Assembly: GCF_905220365.1 (NCBI RefSeq)
Contig: NC_061153.1
Span: 20,001-84,000, forward strand
Length of the DNA stretch: 64,000 nucleotides
From: Vanessa cardui
Taxonomy: Eukaryota; Arthropoda; Insecta; Lepidoptera; Nymphalidae
Reading direction: 5' to 3'
The notes under the pieces are model-generated. The model saw only the letters and a program-made list of their open reading frames with translations. It was not told where the DNA came from and searched no databases. Below are positions 30,858-39,249 of the stretch, in pieces; position 1 is the first letter of the stretch; every line of letters starts with the position of its first letter. Made by a program: the position numbers and the translations under genes.

Positions 30858-33189
30858 TTATTCATTCTTTTTATAATATTCTATTTTTAATTTTAATAAC
30901 TCTCCCTGTAACTTTAAATTAGACGTTTCAATGTCCTGGTTAAAGATTTGTTTTTTGTGCAGTTCCCTCCTGCATTCTATTTCACAAGCAGCAACTTCAT
31001 CTGCCGGTGAACAGCCTTTACTGAAGCACTACAATAAGAAAACAAACATTGAAAGCTAAGTTAAATATTATAACATGTTTTTCTTTGTATGAAATTACTT
31101 TTATATACCTTTTTTTTAATTTTTCTAGGTTTTGGACCCAGCATTTGAGATGTTGAAGACTTTTCTGGAGATGGTGAATCCAATATTGAAGAGCTTGAAG
31201 GTATTGCAAGAGATGGTGCTTCTGCATTGTTTACATTCATAATTATCTGAAAATATATAAATGTTTTAATAAATAATACTTTCTGTGTGTATAATATATT
31301 TTTGCTTTGCAGGGAGAATATATTATGTATAATTATAACTTTGTACTATAAATGTTGAAAAAGAGTAACTACTGAGTTTCTTGCCGGTTCTTCTCAGTTG
31401 AATCTACATTCCGAACCGGTGGTAGCTTCACTTAATATAGTTTGTAAAATTACTGTAACAAAAATCCTTGAACAAGCTTACTAGAATAAAGTATTTTATT
31501 AATTGTTTTGTTTTCTTTTCCAAAGTCATTCTAAAACAAAGATGATTAAATCAATTTAATTAATTAACAAAATTGATTCCAGTATTACACTACATTCATA
31601 TTAAGCATTTTTTAATTACACTTACCATATCCATATCATTTAAATTTGCACTGGAGGGAGTGAGAAGTAACATGTGCTGTAAAGATAAATTTTTAATTTT
31701 GCAGTACACGATAGTATTTCTTAATTAAGTAATTGCAAAAGAGTGATTATAGTTGACATAGTAGACTATGAAAAGATGCAATATAAATTACCTGATTTAC
31801 ATCATCAGAGACGAATTTATTGGAGTCGACTACAAACTCATTAGGAAGCCAACTACCAATGTCTTCTTTTGGAACTTCCTTAACTGGAGGCGGATCACCA
31901 CCAGTTTTAAAAACTTCCTTCCTCTGCTCAGCCTTCCGTTTCTTTTCTTTAATTTTCATTAAGCCCCACTGTGCTTTTAACTGGTTTACAGTGCGTGGAG
32001 CTCCTTGGCACATACAGTTAAAACTGAAATTAGACATTGGATATGCTTAAGAGTAATTCTTAAAAAATACAACAATTAACAAATCTGTTAATAGTAATGA
32101 ATATTGTTTGAGATAGAGAAAAACAATAATAGCAAAATTAGATTAAAAAGCACCTCTCTTTTAAATCATTCCATGGCACCACTTTCTTAGCGTTGGAGTT
32201 CGTGTCGGTGTTTTTATTTTCTATTTCACGCACTCTCTCCTTAACCAAATCTATTAAGATGATCTTAAAAAGCAAAAACAGTAAATGTTACAAATGCATG
32301 CGTGAAAATGACAGTGCAAAATTGCAGACTTGCGAATATAATAAAACTGTTACACTATTTTACACCTTATCTTCTTCTACCCATAATGTTGTCTTAAATT
32401 TTCGCGATTATTACACATTTAAATAAAACTAATTATAACGGATGAATCGCGTATATTAATTATTTTTTTTTTTTTTTAATTATTTTTAAACATCCCGACG
32501 TTTCGAGCACTTTGCAGTGTTCGTGGTCACGGGTAGACTAAGATGACATTTGTCTATTTGAAGAACAAAGGAAATATTATTAACAACTACCGCCAACGAT
32601 TTCTCAATTGATATCTTGAGTAACGTTCCGGTTGCACGCAGAAGGTACTAACTGTATCTTTAGGTCTTGCAGTCTGTTGGATTTGGGATTTTAAATTTTT
32701 AATAAGTGGATCCCAGGTGTTAGAAAGTCTCCAACCATCTTCTCTATTGAAGTTCGGATGTTTTTGAATTTCAATAGCCTCGCGTATCATTCTAGGGATG
32801 AATCTGTGTTCTCTAGCGAGGATCTGTGGTTTATCAAATCGGATAAAATGGTTAGGTTTATCCAGAGCATGTTCACAGACTGCAGACTTAGAAGAACGCC
32901 TATTTTTGACATCTCCTATATGTTCCTTGACCCTGGTACCGATGCTTCTCTTTGTTTGGCCTATGTAAGATAAACCACACTCACATTCGAGTTTATATTA
33001 TATTATTAAACTGTCATCTTAGTCTATCCGTGACCACGAACACTGCAAAGTGCTCGAAACGTCGGGATGTTTAAAAATAATTTAAAAAAAAAAAAAAAAT
33101 AATAATAATTAATATACGCGATTCATCCGTTATAATTAGTTTTCTTCTACCCAATTTTCACTCCTCTGCCTTTTATGAATTTTACTCAT
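30858..33189 (-). CDS. Harbinger SANT/Myb-like partner protein, six exons, 251 residues after removing a Penelope insertion
   Basis: Exons on the minus strand: 33189-33142 continued at 32371-32366, 32263-32154, 32023-31792, 31676-31626, 31246-31109 and 31028-30858. All introns have GT...AG ends and the phases agree, giving 756 bases with no stop. The start reads MSKIHKRQRSENWVEEDK, then LIDLVKERVREIENKNTD, VVPWNDLKESFNC and RTVNQLKAQWGLMKIKEKK, the trihelix/SANT-like DNA-binding fold, then EVFKTGGDPPPV, a serine/proline stretch and a C-terminal coiled coil (HKKQIFNQDIETSNLKLQ). Such partners carry Harbinger transposases to DNA. Exon 1 is split by a Penelope-like insertion with an 11-bp duplication; an intron holds a LINE-B tail. 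Confidence 0.75.
31318..31505 (+). mobile_element. LINE-B 3' tail with perfect hairpin, copy 2
   Basis: A heavily truncated LINE-B 3' end lies in an intron of the SANT gene. The hairpin arms CCGGTTC (31384-31390) and GAACCGG (31413-31419) pair fully; the tail ends near gaataaagtatttt. Confidence 0.75.
32383..33141 (-). mobile_element. Penelope-like retroelement remnant with inverted arms
   Basis: An 11-bp duplication TTCTTCTACCC flanks it (32372-32382, 33142-33152). Near-identical inverted arms of about 125 bp lie at about 32424-32550 and 33015-33141, around the C-terminal GIY-YIG part of a Penelope-like protein. Penelope elements often carry such pseudo-LTRs in either orientation. The reverse transcriptase is missing, so this is a 5'-truncated copy. 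It interrupts exon 1 of the SANT gene. Confidence 0.8.
32587..33000 (-). pseudogene. Penelope-like GIY-YIG endonuclease, C-terminal fragment
   Basis: The minus strand reads ECECGLSYIGQTKRSIGTRV with the GIY-YIG core as LSYIG, then KEHIGDVKNRRSSKSAVCEH and HFIRFDKPQILAREHRF, and ends RYSRYQLRNRWR at TAA 32587. The order (CxC, GIY-YIG, CxxH-like, ILARE-x-RE) is that of canonical Penelope elements. Coding starts right beside the inverted arm, so nothing upstream survives. Confidence 0.8.
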
Positions 33190-33444
33190 TTTTACTTTTT
33201 TCAATGTTGCATATAAATTGAATGACGCGATGTTTGTCAAAAGATAGTTTTTTTCAATTTGAATCTGTCCACAAGTAAAAAAATTGTTGTAACTATTTTC
33301 TACCATTCACATTTTACCATTTTTTTTACCGAATGGCAATATTATGTACAATAACAGCATTATAGTTATAGGAGGTTTATCGAACGATTATGAATAAAGA
33401 TTTTTATCGAACGTCTGATAGGCTGAAATGACGTTTTAACTAAT
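33190..33444. other. AT-rich 5' flank of the SANT gene and Harbinger inner terminal block
   Basis: No ORF. Contains the block gaggtttatcgaacgattatg near 33375, which matches the inverted block at the left Harbinger end. Confidence 0.5.
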
Positions 33445-33452
33445 ATAGGTTT

Positions 33453-34325
33453 GGGTCGGCATTAGAAATTCGCATCCCGAATTTGATGATAGTAGGGGTT
33501 GTTTCTTAAAGGGGTTGCTCCCCTCTCTCGAAATTTACCACTCCCACCCCGAGGAAACCCTTAGTTTTTTTTTTATGTGTGTTTAAAGTTACATGTAACG
33601 GATCGATATTTTACATTATAATTAACCTTAAATCATTATTTTTTTATGTTTATTAGCTTTTTTCTGTATTATATTTCAACAAATACTACGTTAATTTATA
33701 GTAAAAAAAACGTGTAAAAATTTAATTTAATTTTGTAGTGAAGTGATTCTTTTATAAAGAACGTAATAATCACCCAGAAGATTTTACGAACATGATAATA
33801 AAATACAATATAATATAAAATATAAAAAAGATCCATTTATCGCATTATTAAATGTAGTCAAGTATATATACAGATAAATGGTTCTTATAAATTTCTAAAA
33901 TATACCTATTGTTATTTCTATTTTTCACCCTAAATTAACAGCCCCCTCATAGGAGCGGCGAAGCCACTCCGGCAACAAAAATAGTAGATAGTTATAGTAG
34001 CTAAGGATAGGTAAGGTTAGGTTAGATTTTATGACCAAACGCTGGGCAAGCCGAGCGAGCGAAGCGAGCGTGCCGCGGCAGCGGCCGGCGCAGCGCCAGA
34101 AATCACATTGTATACCAATAATTGAAATTTTATATCTCTCTCCTTCCAAAATTTAACTAACAGTACAAATTTTGATGATTTTAGTATTGAAATGTAAAAA
34201 TTGAATAAAAAAAAACTAATGATTTCCGCGCGGGGGGAGTGGTGGTGTAGGTACTACACCATCCACTCTTACCCCCCACCCCTTCCCAACCTTAAATTCG
34301 GGATGCGAATTTCTAATGCAATCCC
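33453..34325. mobile_element. 873-bp hAT-type MITE with a CG-rich core
   Basis: Exact 8-bp duplication ATAGGTTT (33445-33452 and 34326-34333). Inverted ends share gcattagaaattcgcatccc. A CG-dense block near 34045-34100 (gcgagcgaagcgagcgtgcc) stands out from the AT-rich rest. No plausible protein is encoded; the 74-codon minus-strand frame at 33925-34149 has no domain. The 8-bp duplication suggests hAT mobilisation. Confidence 0.8.
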
Positions 34326-34345
34326 ATAGGTTTATACCTTCGATA

Positions 34346-34481
34346 AGTGTTTTATTATGAATAAGACCGTAAGTGTGTAAACATACTGTAAGTGTAATAA
34401 ATACATTGATAAGTTTTAATATCAGTGAATTTTGTGCAAAGTTAATCAGCTGTTTGGATCAGCTGATGCGTATATACCTAC
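34346..34481. other. Short interval outside the Harbinger end
   Basis: AT-rich with no gene visible. It contains the palindrome-like atcagctg...cagctgat near 34445-34465. Confidence 0.4.
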
Positions 34482-34792
34482 CCAACAACAACAACAACAA
34501 CAACAGCCTGTAAATTCCCACTGCTGGGCTAAAGGCCTCCTCTCCCTTTAAGGAGAAGGTTTGGAACATATTCCACCACGCTGTTCCAATGCGGGTTGGT
34601 GGAATACACATGTGGCAGAATTTCTATGAAATTTGTCACATGCAGGTTTCCTCACGATGTTTTCCTTCACCGCTGAGTACAAGATGAATTATAAAGACAA
34701 ATTAAGCACATGAATCAGCGGTGCTTGCCTGGGTTTGAACCCGCAATCATCGGTTAAGATGCACGCGTTCTAACCACTGGGCCTTCTCGCCT
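34482..34792 (-). repeat. tRNA-derived SINE, copy 2
   Basis: Minus-strand box A (34784-34774) and box B (34741-34731), a body nearly identical to copy 1, and an (ACA)n tail at 34482-34503. Confidence 0.85.
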
Positions 34793-35027
34793 CACTAACA
34801 AAGAAAACAATTCTACGTATACTTCGATTAAACTTACAATCTAGTGGTTTGGTGTATTTGTGATTACTCGTTTATTTACATATTCAAACTTTAGAACCGA
34901 CTATAGTGAAATATATTATGCCTTATACATAATTATTACAATATTTCATTTCCTTAATAAACTTTATACAAAAAATATTATTAAGTGACACCTGTTGGAA
35001 AAGCTACGTTACTACATTAAACGCATA

Positions 35028-35930
35028 ATGGCCAATAAATGTAATTAATGTGGCAAGTTCTTATCAACTACAGATGGCGCAAAGTGCAATAAGTGTAATT
35101 CGGTAATCCATCGATTATGCGTCAACGTTAGCCCCGACTCCCGCCTCCCCGCGCGCTGGACGTGCCCAGGGTGCCGCAGAACGGAAAATAAGAATAAGAC
35201 TGTCGTAAATACTGAGTCGCCTTCTATGGGTGATATATTTACAGATGTTATTTCGGCTAATAATGAGGAGAAGAACTCAGCGGTATGCTTGGCTGAGGAA
35301 ATGAGGCTTCTGAGGTTAGAGCTTATGTCGGCTTATGTAGGGTTGAGTTAACGAGAATGAACGACATTATGGCCGAATTGAATAAAAGGGTCAACAACGT
35401 AGAGGAGCGTTTGACTTCTTTGGAAGAAAAAACTCGGGGTCTGTCGATCAAAATTTAAATGATGTTATTGCGCAATTAAAATCAGACATGAACGACCGTG
35501 AACAAAAGTCGCTAATAAATGACATCCAAATAACGGGTTTGCCGGAACGGAGTGGTGAGAATGCTGTCCATCTGACTCTAGCGGTTACTAAGAAATTAGG
35601 CATGGCTCTCGACTCCTGCGATATTGTGAGCGCGGAGCGAGCCGGCCCGCATCGCGCACTAGTGTCGAGTGAAGTGCGTCAGCGTCCCCGACCAGTGATC
35701 GTGCGATTGGCGCGGCGGTCTCTGCGCGACGATATCATAAAGGCAGCGTACGACGCGACACCGACACATCAGGCGTCACTGACGACAGTCCGTCCCGAGT
35801 CTATATCAATGAGCACCTGACTCGCTTTAATCGCCTGTTGTTTTATAAAGCGAGAGAGGGGGGCAAACGACACAGTTGGCGCTTCATATGGACGCGTGAA
35901 GGAAGAATATACATATATGCGACGTGAGAC
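35028..35930 (+). pseudogene. LINE F ORF1: PHD finger, coiled coil, C-terminal RNA-binding part
   Basis: ATG 35028 starts MANKCN, a stop at 35046-35048 follows, then CGKFLSTTDGAKCNKCNSVI and ARWTCPGCRR complete a PHD finger. A frame change near 35345 leads to a coiled coil (MNDIMAELNKRVNNVEERL). The frame 35488-35820 gives QITGLPERSGENAVHLTL and VSAERAGPHRALVSSEV. A last shift near 35790 gives YINEHLTRFNRLLFYKARE and WRFIWTREGRIYI, the usual tail. Multiple lesions. Confidence 0.75.
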
Positions 35931-35949
35931 GGATACGGCAGTACAACGC

Positions 35950-36407
35950 ATTCAGACAGAATGTGATTTTGTAAGATTTTTGGTTTAAAATAATTTGGCA
36001 ATTAACCAATTTTATAAGAGTATTGTATTTATATTACAAATATTTTCTAATATTGTTCTTGTTTGTTCATAGTCTAAGTAAAATTAATTTATTTGCCTTT
36101 ATTGGTATGTCTATATTTAGTTTTTTTATCTACTCTTACTATATACTTTTGTTAAGGCTGGATAATGATCAAAATTATTGTAATTTGAATCATAATTGGT
36201 CAGTATGATAAAATATTTAATATTGTATGAAACTAATATAAAATTATTTATATATTTCCACATTAACTATTACGTTCATTTGAATAACTCTAAGTATTTT
36301 CATCATTCTTTTATATACAGCTTGGTATTATTTTATGAAACGGTCATATTTTGTACATCCCAATTTATTTTTTATCTCTTTATATATTTTTACTTACTAT
36401 AAAAAAC
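35950..36407. other. AT-rich spacer between LINE F ORF1 and ORF2
   Basis: No credible gene. The open frames here are T-rich runs without domains. Confidence 0.5.
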
Positions 36408-38470
36408 GATCAATTATAAAAATCTTAAATTGGGTTTGTTCAACACGGGTTCGCTTGACTCACATCACGACGAGTTTATAGTGCTTATGGAGCGCCATGA
36501 GGTAGATGTTATAGCAATTAAGGAGACATGGTTGCGCCCGGGAGAGGAGGGCAGAGCTCCTGTTGTGCCTGGTTGACGGTTGCGACACATACCACGGCCA
36601 GCAGAAATACGTTCACGAGGTGGCGGTGTCGGTTTTTACGTCAAACGCGGTATATATGTGTGTACACTTGTACATCCGATATCACCCCTTGTGGAACAAA
36701 TGCGGGTAAGTATCAAAATAAATAGCAAAACTATAATTGTCGGCACAGCATACCGCCCTCCCTGGGGAAATATTACAACTTTCTTTGAGGCCTTGACAGA
36801 ATTTATAGGTAGCTTACCCTATCATGATAATCTGTACTTATTAGGAGATTTTAATATTAATTATATTGGCACTCGAGGTCATCATAAGCAAGCATTGGAC
36901 TTGTTCCATTCAACTCATGACTTAACACAATAAGTCACAGAACCAACACATTTTACACCTAATAGTGAGACTATGATTGATCTTTTTTGCTCAAATACTC
37001 CGGTTGGTCAAATTACAGTAGACCACGTAGCGGAATTCGGTGGCCATGCCTTTATATCCTGCGAAATAACTATTAAAAAAAAATAAAATCTTACCAAAAA
37101 CTACTGCGTTTAAACCTTTAAAAAATATTAATTCAGAACACCTTACTGAAGCACTTAATTTAATTAACTGGCAGAGTGTAAAGAATATCGAGGATATAAA
37201 CTACATGGTGACCGTATTCACTAGTAATTTGCTGTGGGTATTTGACTTAGTTGTACCTATTAAAATGATTTATATTAAGGAAGATCAGTACCCCTGGATA
37301 ACGTGTAATATAAAGTTATTGATGGCTCGTCGGAATGAGGCACACGTTAAGGCAAAAAGATCTGGGTCGGAAACAAGTAAAAATTATTATAAAGACTTAA
37401 AATCGCAGGTCACCCAAGCAATTTATCGAGAGAAGTCGGCTTATTTTAATTTCCATATAAACTCAAATATCAAAAACTCCATTATACTTTGGAGTCACTT
37501 AAAAAAACATGTTAACATAAAACAAAGGCATAATAATATTATACCAGAAGAACTTAATGATCCGAATACGATAAATAACCATTTTTTGAACATTCCTGGT
37601 AGCAACTACGTTTCTCCGTCGACAATCGATTATTATGAGATGCATAAATATGGCTCAGCTATTTTCACGTTGGTCTATGAATTAGAGGTCTTTAAAGTCA
37701 AATGCTATGGGTATAGACAGTATCTCATTGGATATGGTCCTGCTGACTTTACCGACTACACTAGCACATATCACTACAGTTATAAATAAATCTATTACAA
37801 GCAACACATTTCCAACCTTGTGGCAGACGGCTTTAGTGAGACCTATACCCAAGAAAGACAATGTTAGTGAATTTAAGGATCTTCGACCAATAAGCATATT
37901 AGCTTGTATTTCAAAGATATCGGAGAGAATTGTGTGTAACAGGATTCTTAGAGGCTCACAATATCTTACCCACAAGACAGTCCAGGTTTCGAAAACATCA
38001 CAACACTACTACCGCGTTATTGGATGTTATTGACAATGTGTTATGTGCACAGGATAGGGGTGAGGGTACGATTCTTGTTTTGTTAGATTTCTCGCGTGCC
38101 TTTGACACAATAAATAGGACGTTATTTTTAGCAAAACTGAGATATTACGGGTTCAGCTCTGACGCAATTAAATGGTTTTCTAGTTATTTAGGAAATCGTA
38201 AACAAATTGTAGAGGTAATAAATGAGGATGGGTCGAGGGCTCTCTCTGATTGTTGTTCCGTTCAAAGAGGCGTCCCCTAAGAATCAATATTAGGGCCTAT
38301 TACCTTTGCGCTTTACTGTGCGGATATAGTTGAGATTATTACACATTGTAATATCATATCAACATTGTAATTATCATATTTATGCTGATGATATACAAAT
38401 ATACTTATCTTTCAAAAATTCAGAAGCAAATATGGCTATACGAAATTTAAATGATGATCTTAAACAGTTG
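36408..38470 (+). pseudogene. LINE F ORF2, endonuclease and RT fingers/palm
   Basis: HHDEFIVLMERHEVDVIAIK and ETWLRPGEE near 36470, RSRGGGVGFYVKRGIY near 36610, GTAYRPPWG, YLLGDFNINYIG near 36835, and VTEPTHFTPNSETMIDLF. The linker includes EDQYPWITCNIKLLMARRNE near 37285. The RT in shifting frames: SFPTLWQTALVRPIPKK region near 37810, LVLLDFSRAFDTINRTLF near 38080, YLGNRKQIVEVINEDG, then GVP followed by TAA at 38278-38280 where relatives have Gln, and HIYADDIQIYLSF near 38380. Dead copy with several lesions. Confidence 0.8.
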
Positions 38471-38804
38471 CGCGTGCGCTATTGTCGGTGCTACATGTAC
38501 TTTGTGTGCTTCTCCGTTTTAAAATATTAAATAATGGTAAAAAGTTGTTAGTTTGTGCTAAAACATACATCATTCGACTCATCGTGTAAAGATCTGTGAA
38601 ATAAAAGCAAAAATATAAGTAAAAAATATATGTGTTTTATATTTATCGTTCTTGAAAGTTTAAAATATTCCATTGAAAGTGTTTTACAACCGTTTACAAA
38701 GTGATGTGTCATCGTGTTAAAAAACAATGGAACTCCTTGGAACCAATCATTCACAACCATCTAATTGACTGACTGGGAACCGATACTACAATTTCGCAAG
38801 TTTC

Positions 38805-38890
38805 TGTAGCCGCTGTGGCTCAGTGGCTTTTGTCACTGCTTCGCTAGAGCGCATTCAAGAGGTCGATGGTTGAAACCTCTGTGCAAGTTG
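38805..38890 (+). other. tRNA-like segment in the BEL leader
   Basis: TGGCTCAGTGG near 38815 resembles an A box and ggttgaaacctc near 38868 a B box, spaced about 45 bases apart. It is not a tRNA gene I can fold with confidence. It may be the head of another SINE. Confidence 0.3.
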
Positions 38891-38911
38891 AAAATTTTTC
38901 TATAATTTAAA

Positions 38912-39142
38912 ATGTTTTGTTCGGCTTGCAATACCGATACAAACTCTGACGACTACCTGCAGTGCTGTCAATGTCGGTCGCATTATCACTATAAATGTTT
39001 AAATATTAAAACCGATCATTTCCTTAGTCTTTCGGTACAAGTGCGTTCAGTCTGGCAGTGTCCAACCTGTAATAACGAAAAGAGATCGGATATTTCTTAC
39101 TTTGTCAATGAAGATTTTTTATTTGTGAAGATCTTTATTTAA
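38912..39142 (+). CDS. Small PHD-finger ORF upstream of BEL gag
   Basis: 76 codons: MFCSACNTDTNSDDYLQCCQ, then CRSHYHYKCLNIK and WQCPTCNNEKRSD, giving the complete Cys4-His-Cys3 pattern of a PHD finger. It precedes gag by about 100 bases. It may be the N-terminal part of the BEL Gag, now frame-separated, or a LINE ORF1 remnant. LINE ORF1 fingers in this window look alike, so the origin is open. Confidence 0.55.
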   Translation: MFCSACNTDTNSDDYLQCCQCRSHYHYKCLNIKTDHFLSLSVQVRSVWQCPTCNNEKRSDISYFVNEDFLFVKIFI

Positions 39143-39249
39143 ACATGAGCGCAGATTTAAAAGATACTATCATCGAGAAAAACAGAATTAACTCAACAAG
39201 GAACTGTTTCGCACAGTGATTCTTCACACCTGCAAGTAAAGTTACGAAG

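Larger units (their letters stand above)
11086..34345 (+). mobile_element. PIF/Harbinger element split by nested insertions
   Basis: The two ends share diverged inverted repeats: ttatcggaggtttaaaacct near 11093 on the left, and on the right, read in reverse, cttatcgaaggtataaacct near 34340. A second shared block (cataatcgttc...ataaacctcc) lies near 11150 and 33380. Inside are the two classic Harbinger genes, a DDE transposase on the plus strand and a SANT/Myb-like protein on the minus strand, facing each other. Removing the hAT (18.2 kb), Penelope-like piece, MITE and LINE-B tail leaves roughly 3.2 kb, normal for the group. The expected 3-bp target duplication could not be fixed. Confidence 0.75.

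Noticed and set aside
33925..34149. Minus-strand frame of 74 codons
   Set aside because: Lies wholly inside the 873-bp MITE and includes the CpG block; no recognisable domain.
36023..36402. Two plus-strand frames rich in Phe, Tyr and Ile
   Set aside because: They come from T-rich spacer between LINE F ORF1 and ORF2; no start context or motif.
38805..38890. A functional tRNA gene
   Set aside because: The B box departs from consensus and I could not fold a cloverleaf with a proper acceptor stem; kept only as tRNA-like.
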